In this document: in pieces, positions 16,870 to 23,871 of the stretch | Layout: every line of letters starts with the position of its first letter | Numbering within the stretch: position 1 is the first letter of the stretch | Assembly: GCA_017514525.1 (NCBI GenBank) | Contig: JAFWJY010000198.1 | Location: 1-33,411 of the forward strand | Direction: 5' to 3' | Source: Solobacterium sp. | GTDB lineage: Bacteria > Bacillota_I > Bacilli_A > Erysipelotrichales > Erysipelotrichaceae | DNA: 33,411 nt | Made by a program: the position numbers and the translations under genes | Notes under the pieces: model-generated | What the model was told of the DNA's origin: nothing | The model's database searches: none | The model's input: the letters and a program-made list of their open reading frames with translations, nothing else

Positions 16870-17618
16870 TGGCGATGCTGGAAGTAAAAGACTTGCATAA
16901 GAGTTTTGAGAACACGGTTGTACTGGATGGTGTCAGCCTTTCTGTTGAAAAGGGAGATGTTGTTGCGATTCTGGGACCCTCCGGTGGGGGAAAGACAACC
17001 TTCCTTCGCTGTATCAACTTTCTGGAACGGGCAGATTCCGGCACGTTTACCTTTGATGGGGTAACCCATGATCTGGCACATATCAAAAACCGTGAAATCA
17101 GCCAGATTCGCAAAAAGACCGGATTTGTATTTCAGAACTACAATCTCTTCCGGAACAAGACAGCGCTCCAGAATGTAACGGAAGGCCTGATCGTAGCCCA
17201 TAAGGTTGAAAAAAAGAAGGCCGAGGACATCGGCATGCGCATGCTGGAAAAGGTTGGCATGGCGGATAAAGCCTCCAACTATCCAAGCCAGCTGTCTGGT
17301 GGCCAGCAGCAGCGTGTCGCAATTGCCAGAGCGCTCTCAGCTGATCCGGAAATCATCTATTTTGATGAACCGACTTCAGCGCTGGATCCGGAACTGATCG
17401 GTGAGGTGCTCAGTGTCATGCGCAATCTCGCGGAAGAGGGTATGACAATGATCGTTGTCACCCATGAAATGGATTTTGCGAAGAATGTATCTTCCCGTTC
17501 CATCTTTATGGAACATGGACATATTGTAGAAGAAGGGGAATCCGCTGCCTTCTTTGCCAATCCGAAAATGGAACGTACCAGAGAATTCCTGCGGATGGAA
17601 GCGAACCGCGGCATCTAA
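16869..17618 (+). CDS. Amino-acid ABC transporter ATP-binding protein
   Basis: A 249-residue ABC ATPase that energises the preceding permease. Walker A GPSGGGKTT (36-44), the Q loop FQNYNLF near residue 87, signature LSGGQQQRVAIARAL near residue 141, Walker B IIYFDEPTSALDP near residue 162 and the switch VVTHEMDF near residue 197 are complete. The family is the GlnQ/HisP type. GGAGGT (16852-16857) lies 11 bases before the ATG. The substrate cannot be read from the ATPase. Confidence 0.93.
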   Translation: MAMLEVKDLHKSFENTVVLDGVSLSVEKGDVVAILGPSGGGKTTFLRCINFLERADSGTFTFDGVTHDLAHIKNREISQIRKKTGFVFQNYNLFRNKTALQNVTEGLIVAHKVEKKKAEDIGMRMLEKVGMADKASNYPSQLSGGQQQRVAIARALSADPEIIYFDEPTSALDPELIGEVLSVMRNLAEEGMTMIVVTHEMDFAKNVSSRSIFMEHGHIVEEGESAAFFANPKMERTREFLRMEANRGI

Positions 17619-17645
17619 TTTGTACGAAGAGGCTTACCTGAATCG

Positions 17646-17654
17646 TGCTAGAAT
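17646..17654 (+). promoter_or_regulatory. Extended -10 promoter placing transcription start at the ligase ATG
   Basis: TGC-TAGAAT forms an extended -10 element. Transcription would start about seven bases later, at or next to the A of the ATG at 17661. No SD is present in front of this ATG and no good -35 was found at normal spacing. Confidence 0.5.
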
Positions 17655-17660
17655 AAAGCT

Positions 17661-18998
17661 ATGAAATATACATCCTTTCAGGAGATCATTGAACAGGGAA
17701 AACAGAACTACGGTGATGCGCCGGCAGTGCGTTTTATTAATTCTTCTGGCATGCTTCATGAACTGTCGTATAACCAGCTCTATGAACGCGTTATGGACCG
17801 GGTACAGCGGCTGAAGGAAACCAACTGCAGCTGTGTGGGCATCTATGGCCCGGCATCCCCGGAATGGATCATTGACTTCTTTGCGGCACCGATTGCCGGC
17901 AAGCGCACTGTTCTGCTTGATCCTGCAATGACCCGTGAGGAAACTCAGAGACGGATCACAGATTTTGAGATCGAAGCGGTATTGCCTTCCAATGTCGGCT
18001 TTATGACCGTAAAGGAAGGGACTGCCTCCAAAGAGGCCTGTGGAGACATCCTGGTGTTTTCCAGCGGTACGACCTCTGCAGACAAAGCGGTTGTGCTTTC
18101 TCAGAAAGCTCTGGCTTATTCTGCCTGGAATGGACAGCAGATGCTGGCATGCGGAAAAGATGACGTCATTGTGGCAATGCTGCCGCTGAATCATGTGTTT
18201 GGCCTGGTCTGCACCGTATTATGGCCATTGTGCAATGGCGCAGTTACAGCGCTGGGCCGGGGCATGCGCTACTATACCGAAGACCCTGCGGCATACCATA
18301 CAACGATTCTGGTTATGGTGCCGACACTGCTGAATTATCTGCTTGCGACGGAAAGCTTCAGCACGGAATGCCATACGATTCTGCTTGGCGCAGCTCCATG
18401 CAGTGAACGCGTGTTCCAGGCGATCCGTGAAAAGAAGATACGCCTCAGCTATGGCTATGGCCTGAGTGAAACCGCAAGCGGACTGGCAATCTCCGTCGAT
18501 GCGGAAGATCCTGCCGCACTGGATCTCTGCCCGGATACGAAAATCACGATTGCGGAGGATGGCGAAGTGCTCGTTGAAACTCCGTGCATGATGGAAGGCT
18601 ACTGGCGAAAGCCGGAGGATACGGCTGCCGTGCTTCAAAACGGTGTTCTGCATACGGGCGATCTTGGCGAACTGGATGAGCAGAACAGACTACACCTCAA
18701 GGGCCGCAAGAATGATGTGCTCGTATTGTCCAACGGCGAGAAGGTTTATCTGCCGGAGGTGGAACAGAAGCTCAACGAACTGCTGGACGAGGAAGTGGCA
18801 CTGGTGCTGCTGTATGATACCCTGACTATTGTTGTCGGGCACAATAAAGATGCGGACGCAGTGAAACAGGCTGTGGATCAGTTCAATGAAACCCAGCCTC
18901 TCAGCAAACGCATTATGAATATCAGAGTGATTGAAGGCTCGCTGCCGCGAACAGCGACCGGTAAACTGAAACGCTGGAAATTGGAGGAACTACTATGA
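17661..18998 (+). CDS. AMP-dependent acyl/aryl ligase of the ANL superfamily
   Basis: A 445-residue adenylate-forming enzyme that would activate a carboxylic acid as acyl-AMP and load a CoA or ACP thiol. Visible motifs are the P-loop LVFSSGTTSADKAV (131-144), PLNHVFG (175-181), YGYGLSET (264-271), HTGDLGELDE (331-340), Arg349 in LKGRKND and the C-terminal PRTATGKLKR with catalytic Lys435. It is shorter than typical acyl-CoA ligases (about 500-550), mainly in the N-terminal domain. It overlaps the ACP gene by four bases (ATGA), which makes the ACP the likely acceptor. The acid is unknown. The start appears leaderless: no SD and a -10 element just upstream. Confidence 0.88.
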   Translation: MKYTSFQEIIEQGKQNYGDAPAVRFINSSGMLHELSYNQLYERVMDRVQRLKETNCSCVGIYGPASPEWIIDFFAAPIAGKRTVLLDPAMTREETQRRITDFEIEAVLPSNVGFMTVKEGTASKEACGDILVFSSGTTSADKAVVLSQKALAYSAWNGQQMLACGKDDVIVAMLPLNHVFGLVCTVLWPLCNGAVTALGRGMRYYTEDPAAYHTTILVMVPTLLNYLLATESFSTECHTILLGAAPCSERVFQAIREKKIRLSYGYGLSETASGLAISVDAEDPAALDLCPDTKITIAEDGEVLVETPCMMEGYWRKPEDTAAVLQNGVLHTGDLGELDEQNRLHLKGRKNDVLVLSNGEKVYLPEVEQKLNELLDEEVALVLLYDTLTIVVGHNKDADAVKQAVDQFNETQPLSKRIMNIRVIEGSLPRTATGKLKRWKLEELL

Positions 18999-19255
18999 CA
19001 GACCAGGAAATGATGGATGAACTGCTGAAGATTATTCATATCTGTCTGCCGGAAACGGAAACGGAATCCGTTACGCCGGAAACCGTAATCAATCGTGATC
19101 TCGGTGCGGATTCCATGAGCTTTGTCATGTTAATGACGAAGATTGAAGCCCGCTTTAACATTCGTGTACCGGAAGATACCTGGCAGAACCTTGCGACGGT
19201 ACAGGATGTAATGGATGCGATTCGCAAAGCGCAGAAGGAAGCAGCTAATGCCTGA
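18995..19255 (+). CDS. Free-standing acyl carrier protein
   Basis: An 86-residue acidic ACP. The phosphopantetheine attachment motif is LGADSMSF with Ser40; the flanking helices show ACP-like spacing (INRDLGADSMSFVMLMTKIE). DSM replaces the DSL of housekeeping fatty-acid ACPs, which suggests a dedicated carrier. Its start overlaps the ligase stop (ATGA) and its stop overlaps the thioesterase start by eight bases, so it is fixed in stoichiometric context with them. It should receive the acyl group from the ligase after being modified by the AcpS encoded two genes downstream. Confidence 0.9.
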   Translation: MTDQEMMDELLKIIHICLPETETESVTPETVINRDLGADSMSFVMLMTKIEARFNIRVPEDTWQNLATVQDVMDAIRKAQKEAANA

Positions 19256-19976
19256 GGCATATCGGCGTACCATTACGATTACTTCGTCCGATTGCGATCG
19301 ATTTCAGCGCCTGCGTCATTCGGCGCTGTTTTCCATTCTGCAGGAAGTGAGTATCCGTGATGTGGAACTGGGCGGACTGACCCGGGACAAAACTCTGGAT
19401 AAGGGCTTTCTCTGGGTGATCTCCCGGATGAAGATCACGATGGAGCGGCCAATTCTTTATGGCGAAACTGTAACGGTATTCACATCTCCCGGCGACCGTA
19501 TGCACATGGTATTCCCGCGGTTTTACCGGATCGAAGATGAGCAGGGCGAAGTGATTCTGCGGGGTTCTGCGCTCTGGACGCTGATCCATGCGGACAGCCG
19601 CATGCCGATTTCTCCAGAGGCGGAACACATCGAAATCCCGGGCATTGCGGAAGAAGGCCGCATTGAGGTGCCGATGGGGCTGAAGCCAGTGCTGTCTGAT
19701 CAGCCTGCCAGCATCCGTACGGCGCTGTTTTCGGATATCGATCTGAACGGGCATATGAACAACACCCGCTATCTTGACTGGATGGATGATCTGTTTGACC
19801 TGCATTTCCATGAGGTGACAAAGATCGAATCCATTCAGATCAACTATGTTCATGAAGTGGAATATGAAGATAAAGTGTCGCTGTTTTATGAATATAACGG
19901 CGGGCATTACCGGGTCGATGGCAAGACGGCAGACCATACGGTATTTTCTGCCGATATCCAGGTGCGCAAGAAATGA
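19248..19976 (+). CDS. Acyl-ACP thioesterase (FatA/FatB-like)
   Basis: A 242-residue double-hotdog protein of the PF01643 type that hydrolyses acyl-ACP to free acid and ACP. The first hotdog contains SDCDRFQRLRHSALFSILQEVS near residue 14; the second has the catalytic segment DIDLNGHMNNTRYLDWM with Asp165, Asn167, His169 and Asn171. The start was moved to ATG 19248, which follows AGAAGGA and gives the usual N terminus; an upstream in-frame ATG lies inside the ACP gene. The next gene overlaps by four bases. In this operon it could release or edit the acyl group on the adjacent ACP. Confidence 0.88.
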   Translation: MPEAYRRTITITSSDCDRFQRLRHSALFSILQEVSIRDVELGGLTRDKTLDKGFLWVISRMKITMERPILYGETVTVFTSPGDRMHMVFPRFYRIEDEQGEVILRGSALWTLIHADSRMPISPEAEHIEIPGIAEEGRIEVPMGLKPVLSDQPASIRTALFSDIDLNGHMNNTRYLDWMDDLFDLHFHEVTKIESIQINYVHEVEYEDKVSLFYEYNGGHYRVDGKTADHTVFSADIQVRKK

Positions 19977-20308
19977 TCGGCGTCGATATTGTTGATCTTT
20001 CCCGGATCGATCCGGAGGATGCGGCGTTCGTACGCCATCTTCTGACACCGGCAGAGCAGGAGGAATTCCATGCCCGCAAAAGCGCGCATCGGAAGACGGA
20101 ATATCTTGGTGGGCGCTTTGCGGCGAAAGAAGCGATCTTCAAAGCGACTGGCGACCAGATGTTTCTGTCTTATTCCATACTGACTGAAGTCTCTGGCAAA
20201 CCGTATGTCAAAGATCATCCGGAACTCGATGTCTCCATCTCGCATGACGGGGGCTTTGCGATTGCGGCTGTTCTCTGTCTGAAGCCGCAGAAAGGACTGG
20301 CAAAATGA
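19973..20308 (+). CDS. acpS: Holo-[acyl-carrier-protein] synthase
   Basis: A 111-residue phosphopantetheinyl transferase that moves 4'-phosphopantetheine from CoA to the ACP serine. MIGVDIVDLSRI holds Mg-binding Asp5, GRFAAKEAIFKA holds Glu53, and VSISHDGGFAIA lies at 87-98. The length is slightly short of the usual 115-125. ATGA overlaps occur on both sides. It may serve the operon ACP, the ACP domain fused to enzyme I at 30187 and the fatty-acid ACP; which ones cannot be seen. Confidence 0.93.
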   Translation: MIGVDIVDLSRIDPEDAAFVRHLLTPAEQEEFHARKSAHRKTEYLGGRFAAKEAIFKATGDQMFLSYSILTEVSGKPYVKDHPELDVSISHDGGFAIAAVLCLKPQKGLAK

Positions 20309-21213
20309 ACAAACAGGTTGTGGAAGCGGAAGGAAAACAGGTACTGCCATATCTGGCACAGCGTTTTCAGCAGCTCTATTTAAAACCGGAACCGGAAGGA
20401 AATCCGCTCTACCGCAGTGTTGTGCTGGCAGGGGAGGATGCGCCTTCGCAGGACCTGTCACACTTTGTGATGGATGAACGCGACAGCTGTGTACTTCTCG
20501 ATACTCCAGCCGGTTCAGTGCGGGCCGTAACGCTCCATCATCGCTCAGACTTTGAGACTGCCCTCAACTGCATTGCCATGAAGACCAGGGTGACAGAGAT
20601 TCCTGCCACGCAGGGTGCTTCGATTCTTGACGGCGTCATCAGCTGGCCGAAGATCAAAGCCCATGAAGAGGAATACCGCAAGACGGCAGATGACTGGGAT
20701 GAGGAATTCGGCCGTTTTACAAAGGATAAGAAAAACTATACCGAGGCTTTGATCCTGCTGTCCTATGGACCATACAGTGCCGTAAAGCCTGAAGCAGTTG
20801 GCTATGAACCGGAGGCGTGGAACCGGTATTCCGATCTGATCCGCCGGTATCACGAGTGCACGCACTTTGTCTGCAGGCGCCTGTTTCCAGATCAGATTCA
20901 TGCGATCTGGGATGAACTGGCTGCGGATGCGGCAGGTATCCTTGCGGCATTTGGAAGCTATGATCGCGCGATGGCGGAAGTATTCCTTGGCATCGAAGGG
21001 GAACACTATACCAAAGGGCGTCTGGAAAACTATGTCGAAGACAAAGATCCTGAGAAGCTGAATCAGCTTGCCAAAGAAGTACATGGAATTCTGCTGAACA
21101 TTGAAAAATTGCTGAAGGAAAATACCGTTAGCGATGTATTTGAAACCGTAATTCTGCTGGAAGAACACCAGAAGGAATTTCTGAAGGATACTTCACTTGC
21201 ACAGACCGCTTGA
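20305..21213 (+). CDS. Unassigned protein with HExxH motif, last gene of ACP operon
   Basis: A 302-residue soluble protein that I cannot name with certainty. It contains HECTH (183-187) followed by DELAADAAG (203-211), resembling the zinc-binding HExxH plus downstream glutamate of gluzincin metallopeptidases; the two histidines and Glu204 would be ligands and Glu184 the catalytic base. The surrounding block, with Tyr182 before the motif, the RRLFPDQIH segment and AAFGSYD, looks conserved, and I recall it from domain-of-unknown-function families. There is no signal peptide. The start overlaps acpS by four bases. Peptidase activity is a hypothesis; the same motif can occur in non-peptidase hydrolases. 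Confidence 0.7.
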   Translation: MNKQVVEAEGKQVLPYLAQRFQQLYLKPEPEGNPLYRSVVLAGEDAPSQDLSHFVMDERDSCVLLDTPAGSVRAVTLHHRSDFETALNCIAMKTRVTEIPATQGASILDGVISWPKIKAHEEEYRKTADDWDEEFGRFTKDKKNYTEALILLSYGPYSAVKPEAVGYEPEAWNRYSDLIRRYHECTHFVCRRLFPDQIHAIWDELAADAAGILAAFGSYDRAMAEVFLGIEGEHYTKGRLENYVEDKDPEKLNQLAKEVHGILLNIEKLLKENTVSDVFETVILLEEHQKEFLKDTSLAQTA

Positions 21214-21229
21214 GAAATTGCGGTCTTTT
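21203..21229 (+). terminator. Terminator of the ACP operon, overlapping the next promoter
   Basis: Stem AGACCGC (21203-21209)/GCGGTCT (21220-21226) with a ten-base loop, then TTTT. The stop codon TGA lies in the loop, and the -35 of the following promoter begins at the last base before it. Confidence 0.7.
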
Positions 21230-21238
21230 CACTATGAT
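21210..21238 (+). promoter_or_regulatory. Promoter of the PAP2 gene giving a leaderless start
   Basis: TTGAGA (21210-21215) and TATGAT (21233-21238) are separated by 17 bases, both five of six to consensus. The start of transcription falls at about 21245, next to the ATG at 21246. Confidence 0.7.
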
Positions 21239-21245
21239 GGAACAC

Positions 21246-22109
21246 ATGAACAAACGAACAAAAATGATACTTGTCACTGCAGGAATCTATATTGCGATAT
21301 TTCTGATCCTGGCTCCGTTTGACTATCCGTTCTCGGAGTTTTTGACCAGTCACGCCAATTCGTGGTTCATCGCATTCGGTGCCCGGCTTGGCCCGTTGCC
21401 TGCCGCGCTTGTTTGCGGCTACTGCATTCTTGCGCTTGGAACGATCCGTGAGAAGTGGTATCTGTACCGGGTTGCCGCCATCGCAGTGATTGCCGTAGCG
21501 GCGTTTAATATCCTGAAACCGGATCTCAGTTCCCTGTTGGAGTTTCTGTTTATGACGGTGCTGTGGGCCATCATGTTTGCAGCGATACGGATGATTCCGA
21601 CTCCCGAGAATACCAATGCCAACGAGCATATTCTTCAGTTTGGAATTCTGGTTACTCTGATCTCATCCGGGCTTGTTCAGCTGCTGAAGCTGCTGTGGGG
21701 AAGACCGCGCTTCTATGCGCTGCAACTGTTTGGTCTGGACTTTGTGCCGTGGTATCGTGTGGCAGGCTTTGCCATGCGTTCGGATGCTTTTCGAAGCTTC
21801 CCAAGCGGTCATACCGCTGGCGCAGCTGCTATCTTCTTTCTGGTCTTTCTGACCCAGCTGTTTCCAAAGCGGTTTGTGCGGCGATGGAAGCTGTGGGTGG
21901 TTGCGGGTATCTATACACTGATCATCGCCTCGACCCGAATCATGGCCGGCATGCATTTTCTGTCTGATGTCATGGGTGGCTGCGGCGTTTACCTTCTGAC
22001 TATGGTGATCCTTGCGGCGCTGTTTCAGCGAAACGGCATTGATATCTGGGCAGAACTGGAACAGGAGGAACTCAATGATGAAAAATCAATGGAAAACAAA
22101 ACTGCTTGA
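21246..22109 (+). CDS. Membrane-bound PAP2-family phosphatase
   Basis: A 287-residue membrane protein with several hydrophobic segments. The three PAP2 (type 2 phosphatidic acid phosphatase) motifs are present: KLLWGRPRF near residue 148 (KxxxxxxRP), PSGHTAG near residue 184 and SRIMAGMHFLSD-like STRIMAGMHFLSD near residue 231 (SRxxxxxHxxxD pattern). It probably dephosphorylates a lipid phosphate or undecaprenyl pyrophosphate at the membrane. Translation is predicted at ATG 21246; the ATGs at 21234 and 21237 lie inside the -10 region. The next gene begins inside its 3' end. Confidence 0.88.
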   Translation: MNKRTKMILVTAGIYIAIFLILAPFDYPFSEFLTSHANSWFIAFGARLGPLPAALVCGYCILALGTIREKWYLYRVAAIAVIAVAAFNILKPDLSSLLEFLFMTVLWAIMFAAIRMIPTPENTNANEHILQFGILVTLISSGLVQLLKLLWGRPRFYALQLFGLDFVPWYRVAGFAMRSDAFRSFPSGHTAGAAAIFFLVFLTQLFPKRFVRRWKLWVVAGIYTLIIASTRIMAGMHFLSDVMGGCGVYLLTMVILAALFQRNGIDIWAELEQEELNDEKSMENKTA

Positions 22110-22482
22110 ATTCATGAAGGGCAGATACGGTACGGATGATCTGAACGGAACGCTCCTTGCGCTTGCCGTACTGATCACGATCATCGGCATCGTATTCAAC
22201 CTGGGGTGGCTTTCTTACATCTCGCTTGGTTTATTGATCTATATCAATTACCGCTCGCTGTCCAAAGATACGCAGAAGCATGCGGCAGAAAACCGCGCCT
22301 ACTTAAACAAGACGGTGGTGCCTCGACGGATGATCAAGGCATTTGTACTGAGCCTGAAAGATAAAGAGCACAGCTACCACCTGTGTCCTGGCTGTCATAC
22401 CATCTGCAGAGTGCCAAAGGGCAAAGGGCAGATCGATGTGCACTGCCCGGGCTGTGGAAAGACATTCAGCGCCAAGAGCTGA
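22075..22482 (+). CDS. Small membrane protein with C-terminal zinc ribbon
   Basis: A 135-residue protein. Residues 22-60 hold two adjacent hydrophobic segments (GTLLALAVLITIIGIVFNLG and LSYISLGLLIYI). The C-terminal part has a CPGC-X(n)-CPGC zinc-ribbon pattern (Cys near residues 102, 105, 122 and 125). AGGAGG lies six bases before ATG 22075; a second ATG follows at 22078. It overlaps the PAP2 gene by 35 bases. The arrangement suggests an inner-membrane anchored zinc ribbon, function unknown. Confidence 0.8.
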   Translation: MMKNQWKTKLLEFMKGRYGTDDLNGTLLALAVLITIIGIVFNLGWLSYISLGLLIYINYRSLSKDTQKHAAENRAYLNKTVVPRRMIKAFVLSLKDKEHSYHLCPGCHTICRVPKGKGQIDVHCPGCGKTFSAKS

Positions 22483-22502
22483 TTAGAAAGAGAATCAATC
22501 GT

Positions 22503-23822
22503 ATGAAATCAATCACAAAACAGGATCTTGCCTCACTTCGTACAAACTATCTGAAGGATGATACGTCCCGCATCGTCCGCAACGCACTGACGGAAAATGC
22601 GGTGGAAAAGATTGCCCGCGTATTTGAATCGCGGAATGACAATCCCAATGTATTCTCCATTGATCTTGAGACAATGGAAGTAACCAACCAGCAGGCCTCC
22701 GGCCGCTGCTGGATCTTTTCTTCCCTGAATATCATGCGGGAGCTGATTGCCAAACGCTATCACATCAAATCACTGGAACTGTCCCAGAACTACATTGCCT
22801 TCTATGACAAGCTGGAGAAGGTGAACTGGTTCATGAACTGCGCTCTGCAGGAAATCGATGAACCGCTGAACAGCAGAACCATGACCTGGCTTCTTGATAA
22901 CGGCATCAGTGACGGCGGGCAGTGGGATATGGTTGTCAGTCTGGTCAAGAAGTATGGCATCTGCCCGAAAACAGCGATGAATGAAACCTGGACCAGCTCG
23001 CATACCAAGTCCATGAATGAGCTGTTAAACCAGCGCATGCGCCGGTTTGTGATCGATGCGAAACAGGCTGATTCCGCCGCTGCACGGGAACAGCTGCGCA
23101 AAGCGGCACTGGAAGAGTGCTATCGGCTGATCGCAGACTGCTTTGGGGTTCCGCCGGTGGAATTCTCATTTGAGTACCGGGATGCGAAGAAGGCGTTCCA
23201 TGCCCATCACCACGTGACGCCAATGCAGTTTTATACTGATTTTCTCAAGGAAGATCTGGATGACTATGCGGTCATCATCAATGCCCCGACCGAAGATAAG
23301 CCGTACCATAAGCTGTACAGCGTAAAATACATCGGCAATGTGGTCAGCGGAAATGAGATCCGCTACCTGAACCTGCCGATGAAGGAATTCAAAGCTGCCG
23401 TCATTGCCCAGCTTAAGGAAGGCATTCCGGTATGGTTTGGCTGTGACTGCGGAAAAGCTGCGGACAGAGAAGGCGGACTCTGGGATGATCAGCTGTTTGA
23501 CTATGAACATACCTTTGGCATGAATCTTGAAATGACAAAGGCAGAGATGCTGGACAGCCGCCACAGCGCCATGAACCACGCAATGGTGATTACCGGTGTG
23601 AACCTCGTCAACGGCAAGCCGAACCGCTGGAAGATTGAGAATTCCTGGGGTGATAAACATGCCAATAAGGGCTACTATATCTGTTCCGATACCTGGTTTG
23701 ACCTGTATGTTTATGAAGCTTCCGTGCGCAAAGGCAGCCTGACTGCCAAGCAGCGCAAGGAGCTCAATGGCAAGGTTACGATGCTGGAACCATGGGATCC
23801 GTTTGGAACACTGGCAGACTGA
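22503..23822 (+). CDS. pepC: Aminopeptidase C (bleomycin hydrolase family, C1B)
   Basis: A 439-residue cytoplasmic cysteine aminopeptidase. Catalytic Cys69 is in QASGRCWIFS, the histidine in MNHAMVITGVN near residue 359 and the asparagine in IENSWGDKH near residue 377. Length is standard (about 440). The ATG at 22503 was chosen because it gives the usual family N terminus; the ribosome site (GAAAGAGAA) is weak. It is separated by 20 bases from the zinc-ribbon gene. It likely trims N-terminal residues from peptides. Confidence 0.93.
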   Translation: MKSITKQDLASLRTNYLKDDTSRIVRNALTENAVEKIARVFESRNDNPNVFSIDLETMEVTNQQASGRCWIFSSLNIMRELIAKRYHIKSLELSQNYIAFYDKLEKVNWFMNCALQEIDEPLNSRTMTWLLDNGISDGGQWDMVVSLVKKYGICPKTAMNETWTSSHTKSMNELLNQRMRRFVIDAKQADSAAAREQLRKAALEECYRLIADCFGVPPVEFSFEYRDAKKAFHAHHHVTPMQFYTDFLKEDLDDYAVIINAPTEDKPYHKLYSVKYIGNVVSGNEIRYLNLPMKEFKAAVIAQLKEGIPVWFGCDCGKAADREGGLWDDQLFDYEHTFGMNLEMTKAEMLDSRHSAMNHAMVITGVNLVNGKPNRWKIENSWGDKHANKGYYICSDTWFDLYVYEASVRKGSLTAKQRKELNGKVTMLEPWDPFGTLAD

Positions 23823-23830
23823 GTTAACAG

Positions 23831-23854
23831 ATGCAGGTTTTTCCTGCATTTTTT
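23831..23854 (+). terminator. Terminator of pepC
   Basis: Stem ATGCAGG/CCTGCAT with a TTTTT loop is followed by a run of T residues (23850-23854). Its T run abuts the -10 element of rimO. Confidence 0.85.
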
Positions 23855-23862
23855 GTTACAAT
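23854..23862 (+). promoter_or_regulatory. Extended -10 promoter of rimO
   Basis: TGT-TACAAT forms an extended -10 directly behind the pepC terminator. Transcription would start near 23869, about three bases before the ATG at 23872. A purine-rich GGGGTGG (23864-23869) lies too close to the ATG for normal SD spacing. Confidence 0.5.
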
Positions 23863-23871
23863 GGGGTGGCT

